Assembly (NCBI RefSeq): GCF_035046485.1
Contig: NC_085136.1
Coordinates: 297,577,080-297,641,079, forward strand
Length of the DNA stretch: 64,000 nt
Direction of reading: 5' to 3'
Origin: Aedes albopictus
Lineage: Eukaryota > Arthropoda > Insecta > Diptera > Culicidae
Every line of letters begins with the position of its first letter. Positions within the stretch are counted from its first letter, which is position 1. A program made the position numbers and the translations under genes. Shown here piece by piece: positions 32,002-43,500 of this stretch. The notes beneath the pieces were generated by a model that saw only the letters and a program-made list of their open reading frames with translations, made no database searches and was not told the origin of the DNA.

Positions 32002-33367
32002 AATCGCACAGCGAGAAGCATTCCGAGAAGAGTTCGCTTCGTTAGCCACATCCGGACAGGTCAAGCCATCATCGAAACTCAAGTCCCTCAGACCATTTGT
32101 TGATCAGAGTGTCCTGCGAGTCGGTGGCCGGCTCCGTAACGCTGCGGTCCCTGAGGACCAGAAACATCCATTCGTTTTGCCATCCAAACACCCATTCACC
32201 GAACTGGTCGCTCGGTATTACCACCAGAAGCTGCTGCATGCAGGACCCCAGCTGCTCATCTCAAGTCTCCGGGAGAAGTTCTGGCCGTTACGCGCCCGAA
32301 ACCTGGCGGGACGAATCGTACATTCGTGCATAAACTGTTTCCGTTGCCGCCCTCGTGCTACGGAACAAGTCATGGGCGACCTTCCCGCCGAACGTGTCTC
32401 TCCAACGCTGCCGTTCTTGTGCACCGGCGTAGATCTTTGTGGTCCTGTGTACTACCGACTTCCCGACCGCAAATCCAAACCAGTGAAGGCATACGTAGCA
32501 CTTTTTGTGTGCCTTTCGATAAAAGCAGTGCACATAGAACTGGTCGGAGACCTTTCCACGAACTCGTTCCTTGCTGCCCTCCGCCGCTTTGTGGCCCGGC
32601 GAGGAAAACCCAAGCTCATCGAGTGCGACAACGCACAAAATTTTCGAGGTGCTGTCCGGGAATTGTCCGAATTGTCGAAACAGTTCCGAAGTCAACAGAT
32701 GCAGAACACCGTTACTCGCTCCTGTGCCGAAGACGGCATAGAATTCAAATTCATTCCCCCTTGCTCTCCGAATTTCGGGGGTCTGTGGGAGGCGGGGATC
32801 AAATCGATGAAGACCCACCTCAAAGCCACCCTCGGAAACACCATTCTAACGGCCGAACAACTCACCACGCTTCTGGCCCAGATCGAGAGTTGTATGAATT
32901 CTCGACCTCTCACACAACTGTCAGCGGAACCAGATGACCTCGATGTCCTTACACCTGGGCATTTTTTGATTCACCGTCCGCTAACAGCCATTGCGGAACC
33001 TTCGTTGGAAGATGTACCTCCAAACCGACTCGACAAGTGGCAGGAAGTTCAAGAGTTCCTCCGCCGGCTCTGGAAGCGCTGGACCTCGGAATATCTGTCC
33101 GGGTTACAGCCAAGAACCAAATGGACCCGCGAGAAGGACAACATCGTCATCGGAACCCTGGTTCTGGTGAAAGACGACGGACTGCCACCCCTCAAATGGC
33201 GCTACGGCAGGGTGACCCACATCTTCAGGGGAGATGACGGAAACATCCGCGTCGTCGTAGTGAAGACCAAGGACGGAGAGTACCGGCGCGCAATCTCAAA
33301 AATCTGCGTGCTGCCGATTGACCAGCCATCACCGCTCGTAGACCGCGAGCCCAATGATGACCATTGA
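32002..33367 (+). CDS. BEL pol, 3' part: integrase and C-terminal domain
   Basis: Resumes pol homology in the frame shifted by the MITE and runs uninterrupted to the stop at 33367. It has an H-x-H/C-x2-C zinc-binding region (HQKLLHAGP, SCINCFRCR), then a core with the acidic residues in FLCTGVDLCGP, IECDNAQNF and GGLWEAGIKSMK. A C-terminal region rich in Arg and Trp follows, as in BEL integrases (KWRYGRVTHIFRG). If the MITE and one TSD are ignored, gag-pol from 27832 is one frame of about 1796 codons. The open frame begins upstream at 31940, inside the MITE, so the true polyprotein start is at 27832. Confidence 0.93.
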
Positions 33368-34003
33368 CCATCGGATCTTCCATCGCAGTGGTCCGCCCTG
33401 CGCAACGACCGGGGGCCTGCGGGCCTCCGGGCCATGTAAGTCTAATGCATTTAATGAATTTTCAAAAAACTCAAGGAATTTTTGTCTCCCACCATGACCG
33501 GCCGACGGACGAGTGCCACAATCCGTGTGCACTAGGCGCTACGACCTCCAACCATGGCGCTGGCGATTCGATGGACGACGACGTGAAGGAAGGATGAGCT
33601 CTCACTCGCGAAGAATGAGCAACCCGCTCGAAGAATCGTTGACCCGAAGCCAGCAGCATATCGAAAAAGGTCGACAACCGCGAACGTAAACATCAACAGT
33701 TGATCGTACAAGGTCGGTAACCTCCAGTGTGAATTGACCAATCCAAATTCCTGTGTGGTAGTGGTTTGTGTTCAGAATTCCCGTGTTAATCTATCTGTAA
33801 GAACTTTGTAAACATCTTTTGTTCTCACGTATATGGATAGGCTTGCATTGGGTTTCGTGAGACAATTTTTGGACAACTCAATAGTAACCCGAAGAATCAT
33901 GTGAAAACCCACGAATACATACGAATATCAATGTAAACAAACCGATAACAGTCGCCATAGGGTAGATAGGTTAAAAACCAGGGTTTTAACGGTGGCCGGC
34001 ATA
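33368..34003 (+). other. BEL 3' untranslated region
   Basis: No gene. No env-like frame. The bases before the 3' LTR (AACGGTGGCCGGCATA) are only weakly purine-rich. Confidence 0.6.
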
Positions 34004-34366
34004 TGTTAGGTATCTAGTAATTTAAATCACCCTAATGGTCACTCATTGACCAACAGTAGTTTCCCTTTCTATCCCATGAATTTTGCCATCTCTTTATCAC
34101 TCTTATCAATAGAGTAGGTGACCCACAATCAACCGAAAAGGCATTAAGCTCGGCAATGTTCGTGCCTCTACCTAGATATTCTCTATACTGATCCTATACC
34201 TACATATAAGACAGCTAGAAACCCAGTAGAGTTAGTCTGAAATACAACCCCAACCAAATCGCATCTACCGTGTTATTAGTTACAATAAAACAGCGAGCAA
34301 TAAAACGCGATCTTTTTTCGTTCGAACCCAGTTCACCGCGTTAAGTGTTTGTCGCGAATCCGAACA
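34004..34366 (+). repeat. 3' LTR of the BEL element (363 bp)
   Basis: A copy of 26735-27097, followed by the GCAAC target duplication. Confidence 0.95.
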
Positions 34367-34371
34367 GCAAC

Positions 34372-34924
34372 TATGACATCAATGAATTACTAATCAAAAT
34401 CAACCGAGAAACGTGGGAAATAGAGCCCAAACAACATTTTGAAGTCAGCTGGCTGTAAAAGGTTCCAAAACCTGTCACAAATCCTACAATACTTTTATTA
34501 GGATTTGTAACGATCATCAAAACCTTCTTAAATCCAACCGACTTGGAACTATTGCTTGGGAATAGACTCTAATGAGCCCTGGCGGATCCTCCATGTTTAT
34601 CGAGCATGTCTGATGCATATGATCAGCCATACTCCATCTGCAGCAGTCGGTTCGTGATGAACCGTTGGAGGCGCATTAAAGTGTTAAAAAGGTGATATGT
34701 TTCACTAAAGAACACTACATTACAATAATCAAAATGAAACTCCTTCACTTTAATACCGTCAACCCCTGCAAACTTTGGCCAGGGCATAAATAAGCTTGCA
34801 TATAATGTAGAAAAAAATGTTGTAGAACAAGTGGTATTTCATTAACGAAATAAGATTAAATAATTGCTCATCGCATTCTATTTCATTTGCAATGCCCACC
34901 AGATCATGATACGCTTTCACACTG
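34372..34924. other. Unassigned DNA
   Basis: AT-rich sequence after the BEL element. No gene or repeat recognised. Confidence 0.3.
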
Positions 34925-35310
34925 CAACAAAGAAATCTTTCTCAGTAGTTGTGAAATAAGATGTTTCGTATGCAAAAAATCCCTTCAGACAATTGCTTGC
35001 CTTCTTCCTCGGACGAAGGCAACAAGTTTGTTTACATTTTCTCAGCTGCAAATAGTAACTCTTTTGATTAAATGTTCAGCTTTTGCTGAATTTTTCAGCA
35101 GTGAAATCCAACTTTGGAATGCCACAGAGCTTTTGTGGGGAGTGATCTCAATGTCAGTTCGATAAGTGAATCTGGTGCTGTGATAAATGAACGGTGATGA
35201 AGAACATTTCTTCTAGCTGCTACTTTGGTGCGGATTCTTTCGTCATATGCAAAACGAGAAACATTCTCAACTCGCAAGTGGAGTTAGATTGAACCGTGAA
35301 ATTAAGTGTT
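34925..35310 (-). repeat. Dispersed repeat, copy A (about 385 bp, minus strand)
   Basis: Read on the minus strand it matches 63440-63670. Shared words include AACTCCACTT, CACCAAAG..GCAGCTAG, CTTCACCGTTCA, GATTCACTTAT.GAACTGA and CTACTGAGAAAGATTTCTT. The short reverse frame at 35095-35277 and the forward frame at 63460-63651 line up codon for codon. It is a repeat family of unknown type, with no clear terminal repeats. Confidence 0.75.
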
Positions 35311-35664
35311 ATTATTTGATTTCCAGTGCTCTAGGGGCTGGATATCGATAGTTTACTCTTTATGCCCTCATCTAATGAGACATTGGCCGAGATACATAAG
35401 TGGAAATATTTGTAATGGTTGACTATTTTCCGTCTGATATGACGGGAATTAGCGCATATGACTTAGCTATTTTTTTAAACTAGTGATCTTGTGCTTTTTT
35501 TATTTTCAAGCAGTGCTGTCATGGTAACATCAGAGCTGATTACTTAAGGTTAACAAATTACAGTGCTCCTAATACGGATACGCCCAGATAAAAATGGCTT
35601 CAATATTGCGCCAAATAAAGATTTTTTTCCGAAGAAACCCATCAATGAATTATTGTCTCATGAT
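35311..35664. other. Unassigned DNA
   Basis: AT-rich; no gene or repeat recognised. Confidence 0.3.
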
Positions 35665-35840
35665 TTTTGCCTTTCTCGTACACCAAGGTGTACCGAAAGG
35701 CTATATGTTCACTCCAAAAACCAAAATTTGATAGAGCCCCCGGAAGGGTCAAGTGTTATATACCAATCGACTCAGCTCCACGAATTGAGGTGATGTCTGT
35801 GTGTCTGTATGTGTGTATGTGTGTGTGTATGTGTGTGTAC
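35665..35840 (+). repeat. Dispersed repeat ending in a (GT)n microsatellite
   Basis: Begins TGCCTTTCTCGTACACCAAG with a short palindrome (CGTACACC..GGTGTACCG), continues through CCAATCGACTCAGCTC and ends in an imperfect GTGTGTAT run at 35793-35839. I recall this combination as common in Aedes intergenic DNA, but that is from memory and was not searched. The large palindrome begins at the TA right after the GT run. Confidence 0.6.
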
Positions 35841-35842
35841 TA

Positions 35843-36753
35843 GACTGGCCCAAATACAAAAATGTCGAAAACTTCCACGGGGCACCCTCTAGAATCGTGC
35901 CTTTGGATGAGAAGAACAATCTGTGAAAGATTCAGCTCAATCGGTTGAAAATTGAGCTGGCGCAAACGAGTTAAAGGCTTGTATGGGATGTTCAGTCCAA
36001 ATATATGGGAAATTGGATGACCTCTAGTCCCTCATTCAGCACGCCGGTTTGGCGAGTTCGATTTGGCTCAGAATTGAAAGAATGGTAGTTGATACCCTAA
36101 AGAACAACTTTGTAGAAGACCATATCATGATAAAACTTAATTTAGTTGCGGTTTCGGCCAACGAAAGCAGGATGAGGACATCTTCCTCCGTTTTCTCTCG
36201 GTTGTTATTTGCAGCACGTGTTTGAAGGTCGTAGCTTCCGCGCTACATCATAGGCAGCTATGTAATTCTTCATTGTCTCGATATCCATTCACGTGCGTAA
36301 GCAATGGAAATACAGGACAACATAGCTGCCTATGATGTAATACGCAAGTTTCGAACGAAAAACACGTGCTGCATGTAACAACCGAGAGTAAACTGGGGAA
36401 AATGTCCTCATCCTGCTTTCGTTGGCCGAAACCGCAACTGAATTGAGTTCTATCATGATATGGTCTTCTACAAAGTTGTTCTTTAGGGTATCAACTACCA
36501 TTCTTTCAATTCTGAGCCAAATCGAACTCGCCAAACCGGCGTGCTGAATGAGGGACTGGAGGTCATCCAATTTCCCATATATTTGGACTGAACATCCCAT
36601 ACAAACCTTCAACTCATTTGCGCCAGCTCAATTTTCAACCGATTGAGCTGAATCTTTCACAGATAGTTCTTCTCATCCAAAGGCACGATTCTAGAGGGTG
36701 CCCCGTGAATTTTGAAATTTTTTTTTTTCGCATCATACAAATGTGGGCCGGTC
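35843..36753. mobile_element. Large palindromic MITE, 911 bp, TA target
   Basis: The left arm (35843 to about 36266) and right arm (about 36311-36753) are near-exact reverse complements. The ends are GACTGGCCC and GGGCCGGTC, with TA on both sides (35841-35842 and 36754-36755). The arms are about 420 bp and the loop about 45 bp. A 107-codon reverse frame lies in one arm but has no recognisable domain and is broken in the other arm. RNA from it would fold into a long hairpin. The superfamily is uncertain; the TA target suggests Tc1/mariner. Confidence 0.9.
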
Positions 36754-36755
36754 TA

Positions 36756-38555
36756 ATGCATACCCATGCAGGCGATACATCAAATCGTGATGTTTAGGTA
36801 ACCTTATGAACATTAGTAATGAATTATAGTCTCAGACTATATTTGGGAGACCCGGTAGTGCTCCGAAACCAGTTCGGGGTACCCCACCGAAAGTGATCAA
36901 ATGTACCATGTGACACATCAAACCACGGCTTTTTTAATAACCTGAGGAACGGTTAGCTAAAAAATAGGCTAGTATGGTACGTAAAATAAACGCTCACGGC
37001 GCTCGCCGCGTTTTTGCTCCTGTTTAACGTTTAGTCACTACCACCGTCTAGCTAGCCGTGAAGAGATCTCACCAAATCACACAATTTCAGATTCCTGAGG
37101 TGTCAATATACAGTAGGATGAGTCAACGTTGCAGGTTTGATACAATTTAAAATTAATCGCATCAACCCCTAACAAAGGTTTTCCAATTCCCTTTTGTGTC
37201 TAAAATTACTTGATAAAATTTTAATGCAATTGGTTGCGCCCTCGCGCACTGTAATGTGGTTGAAGTTTGTATAGGAAATTCCACATGCTTGCATTTTTTG
37301 TCAAATTTTACATGAATGTTGTAACCTATGATATGATAATAAAATATAGCCTTAAGTGTGCCTGCAAATATGTTGCAACAAATAAACGGCCGCTGTTATA
37401 GATGGTTGCGGGTCATTTGGCTGAACGCGGTGATGCTGATGAACCTAAGTGATCTTGCCACTGTTTCCTATATCAGTATAACTCGAAAGAACAGCCATTG
37501 ATTCAAAGAAAGAAAAATCTCTGACAAAAAAATCCCAGTTTCAACGTCAACTAATCCCTTGATGGTAAAACTTGAAAGAATTACTTATGATTAAATAAGA
37601 AGGAAATATTTCAGATGATCATATTGGCAGCTAGAATGTTATCCAGAGTTTGCCCACGCCTCCAAATCCTTTTTATAATAATTCAGCCAAACGGCATTCG
37701 GCCAAACGGCTTTTGGCTAAATGACCGGACACCGCTATGAAAATATAGCGACTGGCCGTTTGTTTTTCGGCAATATCTCTTAAACGGTAAGAGATTTCGT
37801 TCAGGCGTCGAAAAACAAAAGGAAGAACATTAGTTTTTGCGCTTAGAAAATGTTTGTTAAAAATAATCTATGATACAGACGGTACTTTTATCAGTATTTT
37901 TAGACGTTTTTTCTCTATGGTTAAGAATTTTTTTCACAGTGTATTTTATTGGATTGCTGAGATAATTAGGCACCGATTTCATTAAAAAAAGTTTGTTTTA
38001 CGATGCATAGTTTTTGAGATATCATTTTTGAAAATTTGGAGCGTATTTCAAAATTTTAAAAAATCGTGAAATTTTATCTAGTGTTTCCCGGAAAATAGTC
38101 CACTATGATTTTTTTTGAATTCTATACATGATCATATATCCGCGATCTCTAGCACTGGTGAAATTTTCATTGAAATCGGAGACCCTTCGGCCCAAACCTG
38201 TTCGGTAAAAAAATCCCCTGCTGAAAAAACCGCAAAGCTATCTGTGATTGTGTAAAAAGTTATATCTTAGCTTGTAAGTATCGTCTTGATATTGTTTGGC
38301 CTCCAGTGTTAGTGAAGGTGCTGATATATTTCAGCTCTGCTCATACGTTGAACATAACGACGGACTATGTCCCATCAATAATTTTTGAGTCAATTCAATG
38401 ATGGCTTTGATAAAATGCTTGCTTTTCTTATAAAGTATCAGGATTTAGAACACTTTGACTTACGTCGGCGGAAAGATCGTGAAAACATATTCAACGAGAA
38501 AGGCACTATCACCACTAGGTGGATTAATTTGGGTTTTTTCTGTAACTATCGCGAA
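36756..38555. other. Unassigned DNA, about 1.8 kb
   Basis: No gene. A short direct repeat, GGCCAAACGGC, occurs at 37683-37712. The stretch 37900-38300 is AT-rich and reads like decayed repeat, but I found no partner in the window. Confidence 0.35.
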
Positions 38556-38968
38556 AGAGCATTCTGGAGGGAATTCCAGCACAAGCTCGACAAGAATTTC
38601 TCTAAAGATTCCCCTGCGAATTCTTTTATCATTAACTTCTACCTCTTCGGATTTTTTTTTCACAATTACCTCCAAGGAGACCGTCAGAAATTTCTTTAAG
38701 GATCCCTTCAGGATTTATTATTCTTTTTTGGAAGGTTCATGAAAAGAATATTCTTGCAGGATTTCTGAAAATGATTTAAGCAAAGTATAATTGAAAAGAT
38801 TCCTCCAGGTATCCATTTGGCCAGCTTCCATGTCCAGGTTTTTTTTTTTGAAAATTTCTCCAGAGGTTTTTTTTTAATTCCTCTAGAATTTTTCTTGAAT
38901 CTTCTTCTACATTTTACAAGAAACTAGCCCACAGATTTCTTAAGAAATTTCTTCTGGAACTCCCTCAG

Positions 38969-39334
38969 GGCAAGGATGGGAACACTCACTTGCAGTTTTC
39001 TTAGCTCAGAAGCGCGCAATCAAAAAACAATGTATGGACGACTTTTGCCTTGTGGTTTTGTCTAAAAGTTTGCCGAATAGAGTAGGGTTTGCACACGCAT
39101 ACCGCATCCGTGAGTGAGCTGCGAAGGCAACTCTCCACGAGGTGAATGTAAATTACTCTCACCTCGTGGAAAGTCGCTTCCACAGCTCTGTCACGACTTT
39201 GGGATTCGTGAGCGACCCCGACTCTATTCGAAAAAGTTGAGACAAAACCACAAGGCAAAAGTCGTCCATACACCGTTTCTTGATTGCACGATTCTAAGCT
39301 GAGAAAATAGCAAGTGAGTGTTCCCATCCCTGCC
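38969..39334. mobile_element. Palindromic MITE, 366 bp, copy 2
   Basis: The ends are GGCAAGGATGGGAACACTCA and, in reverse, GGCAGGGATGGGAACACTCA. The arms hold TATGGACGACTTTTGCCTTG and its exact complement. The centre is a perfect CACGAGGTGA..TCACCTCGTG palindrome near 39138-39169. It is related to 2064-2325. It sits in the degenerate array and has no coding capacity. Confidence 0.85.
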
Positions 39335-39722
39335 TCAAGGATTCTACTGAAAATTCCATTGAAGATTTGTTCAGAAGTTCGTGTATGTATTTCTTCGAAC
39401 ATTTCTGAAGAAATTACTCTTGAAATATTATCAAAATTTCCTCCAGAAAACATACTACTCCAGTAATTTGTTCAGAAATTTCTCTAGAACTTTTTCTAGG
39501 AATTTCTACAGGTTTCTCCAAAAAATCTTCCAAATATTGCTTTAAAGGAAGCAATTTCAGGATTTTTCTCAGAGATTCGGAGATTCCTTCAAATATTATT
39601 TTCATATATTTCTCCAGAGTTTTCCTACAGAAATCAGACAAATTTTAAGGCACTCGTTCAAAAATGATGTCTGTAATTTCTCCAGAGGTTCCTCCGAATA
39701 TTACTCCATGTATTCAGGCATT

Positions 39723-40171
39723 AGCCGAAGCCCGTGGCACAGTGATCACACGTTCGCTTCATACGCGGATGGTCATGGGTTCGATCCCAGCCCCGACACT
39801 TGCAATTTTTCGTCAGTTGCTCTTCTCTCCCAGAGTGGCTGGCAGCAGACCCTATTCTGAGCCTGAATTTAGCTCTAACGGTCCTGGAAACTTGGATATT
39901 GACGAACGGCAATTCATAATTGACGACCCCTAATAGGACTGGAAAAGGAACAACAGACACACATCAACATCGTCGTGCTCATCATTCTATTATGGGTAGA
40001 AAAGTGAAAGCAGCTCAGAAGTAAACAGTTCGATACAGTAGACTAGAATACTTTTAAGCGCTGTAAGTACAAAGTATAAGTGCAGTTACTATTTGAATTC
40101 GCTCATGTAGTGCCACCGTAGAGAACAAAAGAGCAGTAAATTATGTTTAGTGGTTAGGAATTAAAAAAAGA
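39723..40171 (+). mobile_element. tRNA-derived SINE, Feilai-like, second copy
   Basis: Same family as 25500-25937. It begins near GAAGCCCGTGGCACAGTG, has the B box GGTTCGATCCC at 39778-39788, and shares the same body words (AGAAAAGTGAAAGCAGC, GCTCATGTAGTGCC) and a short A tail. Imperfect duplications TCAGGCATT (39714-39722) and TCAGCCATT (40172-40180) flank it. It is more diverged and older than the first copy. Confidence 0.85.
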
Positions 40172-40720
40172 TCAGCCATTGATTTCGAAACTCCTCTAGG
40201 AAATTGATTGATTGATTTATCTTTATTATAGAGACTTTCATCCTCTAGGAAATTCTCAGAAGATTTTACTGCAAGTTGAACAAGAGGTTTATCTAGAAGC
40301 TAAGAATTCATTCAGACCTAAGATCCCTTGTAAGGAACTTTCTGGGGTTCTTTCGGAAAGTGTTCCGGTATTGTTTCAGAAGTTTTTACAAAAATTTTCT
40401 CAGCAATTCCAGCATAAATTACTTGGCATTTTCAAGGAATTTATCAAAAAATTGTTCTATGATTACCTGCAGAGGGTTCTCTAGTACTTCCATGTCTTCT
40501 TTAAAAGGTTCCTGCAGGTTTTGCTTATAAAATTTCTTCAGGTGTGTACTAATCCCTTCAGAGGTATTTCCAGGATTTCCAAGGATTCCTGCAGAAATCC
40601 CTCTAAATGTATCAATGTTTTTTTTGACAACTTTCCCAGTACATTTGTCAGCAAACATTTTAAGAGATGCTTTTTGAAATCCCTTTCGTATTTCTCCAGG
40701 AATCGCTCCATGTAATACTT

Positions 40721-40887
40721 CCCAAGCAACACACTTGTTATATAAAAGTTTCGACAGCGCAAGTTTTGGTTGTATAGAAGTTAGTGTTACGTAATTCTAA
40801 CATTGTGTTGGAATAACGTCAAATAAACTTCTATATAACCAAAACTTGCGCTGTCGTAACTAATATATAACATGTGTGTTGCTTGGG
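40721..40887. mobile_element. Palindromic MITE, 167 bp
   Basis: The ends are CCCAAGCAACACAC and the complement GTGTGTTGCTTGGG. The arms of about 80 bp share ACAGCGCAAGTTTTGGTT. The target duplication is not clear. It is inserted in the degenerate array. Confidence 0.85.
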
Positions 40888-41805
40888 TTTCCTTGAAATT
40901 ATTTTCAAAGCTCCTCCGGAAGTTTCTCATATTTGTTTTTCTGGGAATGGAAAAGATTGTTTTTTTTTTAAGTTCTGTCAAGTAATCTCTCAGAAATTCA
41001 TTTCAGAGTTCCAAAGATAACTTAAAACATTTTTTTCTTGAAATTTCGAAATTAATCTCTAAAGAATTAAAAAGAAAAACCTATGAGTTTCTAAAAGTAA
41101 ATCTATAGAAGAACGTTTAAACAAACCTCTTACTTAAATTTGTGGAGAAAACACCTGAAGAACTTATGAAGAGGTTTCTGGAGGTGTTTTTAATGGAATT
41201 CTTGAAGTTATTTCATAAGGAATCCAAGCTATAATTCCTGGAAAAAATCCTGGGAAAATCCTTTAGAAATATCTAGTGGAGTCCCTGTAGAAATTCATGA
41301 AGTACTCTTGAATGAATCAATAGAAGAACATCTGTAAAAAAATCAGGGAAATTTTAAAAGGAATTCGTTGAGAAACATCTTCCTGGATACCACGAGAAAC
41401 CTTTGCTGGAAATCCACGAAGTGATTTAGAAAAGTTCCTAGACGAATCTCACAATAAAATTTTTGGAGATATTTTTAAGGTATTTCTGCAACAACCTCTG
41501 GGCGTATTTACATGGAAATTTCTGCATGAATGCCTGGAGAAACCGCCTAAATAAATTTCCAGGTCAAAGATCCAAAGAAAAATGAAACTTTTGAGAATTT
41601 CTGAAGGAGTTTAGGAAGGAACCCTTGACAATCTATCTAAAAGAATTATAAAAGAAGTTCTTGAGGAAATATCTGGAGGATACTGAAAGAATCTATGGAA
41701 GAATTTTGAAAGAAACCGCAGAAAGAGTTTCTTGAAGATACCTTGGTTAGTTTAAGACCGAATTCCTAGAGTAATTGCTAAAGGAATCAACAAAAGATTC
41801 CTCAA

Positions 41806-42697
41806 CACAGCAAAAAATGGTGAAATTTAAACGATGTGTAAATCGTTCAAGCTGTACATTTACACTAATTGAATCAAGAAAAAGATTTAAATTTGAGTTT
41901 AAATTAATGCACATATTTAGAGCACGGAAAAACACTCGATAGTACATTATTATGCACACGATTTTACGACACAGTGTATTTTTCAACCTATGTTGTGAAA
42001 ATTAATTTCTATCAATGGATTTTTCGATTGAGAAGAATTTAATTTTCAATCGACGTGTAAAATTGCTAGGTTTGGTGCCGAACAAAAACAAACATGGCCA
42101 TCACGTCCAGTTGTGTCCCCGGTGAGCTGAGTAATTTCGGGTTGTGTTTAATATCGGCTGATAGTTTCGTGGAATAATATGAAGTTGGCAAGTTATACTT
42201 TCCGCGGAAGAGTATCGTATTTAATTTTCCATAGGTAAGGATCCGCTTAATCATTTGATTCGGTGATAATCAATTTCCGAACCTGCTCGTTTTAGGTACC
42301 GCAATGATGGCATCAGCAAGCACCGAGGGCAAGAAGCGCTTGACCCCGACAAGCTGGATAAAGTAGTGTTTATGTAAAATGTTCACACAAAAAGGCAATA
42401 AAATTATTCATTTCGTACATTATCTGAAGTGCGTCTCTTTGTTTTTGCTTCCGATTTACCGGGGAAGAATAACGGCGGGACGAAGTGTTGAAACAATTGG
42501 AAAATGGAACGAAGCAAAGCAAGGCACCACCGCGGCTTTGTTTGTAGTAAAATTCAACGGCGTTTAAATTTACACGATTCATTCCCTATTTTGAGTCGTG
42601 TAAAATTAAAGCATGATGGAAATTTGAGTCTTTTTTGATGCTCCAAATATGTGCATCAAATTAAACTTAAAATTACATTTTTATTTTAACTGTGAAC
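41806..42697. mobile_element. TIR element with possible captured gene fragment (about 890 bp)
   Basis: CACAG at the left and CTGTG at the right, with subterminal inverted sequence: the left words TTTAAATTTGAG and AATGCACATATTTAGAGCA (about 41888-41925) recur inverted as TGCTCCAAATATGTGCAT and CAAATTAAAC near 42640-42675. The internal region is more GC-rich than its surroundings and holds an exon-like pair with a short intron. No transposase is seen. No TSD is clear. Confidence 0.6.
42179..42377 (+). pseudogene. Possible captured exons with a 61-bp intron, 45 codons
   Basis: An ATG frame at 42179-42234 ends at a canonical donor (CATAG|GTAAGG). The acceptor follows at 42294-42295 after a pyrimidine-rich stretch (TCGTTTTAG). 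The frame then continues from 42296 to TAA at 42375-42377, in phase across the 61-bp intron, a usual mosquito intron size. AATAAA follows at 42397-42402. The second exon contains GQEALDPDKLDKVV, which loosely recalls the end of BEN-type domains; this is a weak guess and I assign no function. It may be the 3' end of a host gene caught in the TIR element, or chance. Confidence 0.4.
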
Positions 42698-43500
42698 CCA
42701 TTTCCTGGACACATTTATGGAGGAATTTAACAAAAAAAAAATGTCAAAAAGAATTCAGAGAATTTTTTAAAGGATTCTCAAGAGGAATTTTAAAGAATCT
42801 CTGAAAGAATATGTGGAAAATTTTCTTTAAAAAATTCTTAGAAAAATTCCTGGAGGAACTTTGGTGATTTGGCTTTCCGAAGAAAACTCTGAAAGAATTT
42901 ATGAACGAAACCGTAGATTCTAGTATGAATTTCTGAAAGAATCTACAGAGATCTAAATTCCAAGAAAACCAATGCTTTTCTAGAGATATCATTGAATAAA
43001 TTTCTGGAGAACCCCCTAAAAGAAATTCTAAAGGAAATGGGAGAGGAATTCCTGAAGCAAATCCATGGAAAGTGTTCTGAAAGAATTTTCAAAAGGAATC
43101 TGAGGAAGACTTTCTGAACGGAATGCCCGGAGCATTTTCGAAACAAAGTCAAGTGAGGTTTTGTAGAGGAGTTTCGAAAATAATGTTTATGGTAGTATCT
43201 GAAAATTTTGAAGAAAATTTTTAAGGAAGCGATGAACTTTTCCTGGAATAATTCCAGTAAGATTTATAAGATAAATCTCCGAAGGTATTTCTGGCAGAAT
43301 TTCTTAAAAGTTCGCTTGAAGATTTTTTAAGGATTTACCGGATAAATTTATCCAAGATATCCCGTCTCGGTTTTTCAAATGAATTGATCATTTTTGGAGG
43401 AATCTATAAAATAGTATCTGAAAAAATGACTTGAGGAATCTGAAGAAATTCATGGAAAAAGTCTTAAGCAATCCCTGGTAGAAGTCTGAATATCATAGAG

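Larger units (their letters stand above)
26735..34366 (+). mobile_element. BEL/Pao LTR retrotransposon (7.6 kb)
   Basis: LTRs of 363 bp begin TGTTAGG and end CGAACA. The 5-bp duplication GCAAC lies at 26730-26734 and 34367-34371. Internally there is a PBS, a leader of about 730 bp, one long gag-pol frame with BEL-type domain order, and a 3' region of about 640 bp. The LTRs appear to differ at one base (CACTGCG against CACCGCG), so it is a young insertion. The only visible lesion is a 137-bp MITE in pol. Confidence 0.95.
38556..40990 (+). repeat. Degenerate TTCCTCCAGGAATT array, T-rich direction
   Basis: Long run of diverged words such as TTTCTCCAGA, TTCCTCCAGG and TTCAGAAATTTC, all in the pyrimidine-rich direction. 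It carries three insertions: a palindrome, a SINE and a small MITE. Open frames in it are not genes. The direction reverses after about 41000. Confidence 0.65.
41040..43500 (-). repeat. Degenerate CCTGGAGGAATTT array, opposite direction
   Basis: The same kind of words as 38556-40990, but as their complements (GGAATTTCTGGAG, GAAAGAATTTCTG). Length to the left of the switch (about 2.4 kb) and to the right (about 2.45 kb) is similar. It is interrupted by the TIR element at 41806-42697. Confidence 0.6.

Noticed and set aside
35793..35839. GT repeat next to the large palindrome as part of the palindrome
   Set aside because: The inverted repeat starts exactly after a TA following the GT run and the far side has no GT run, so the microsatellite belongs to the target.
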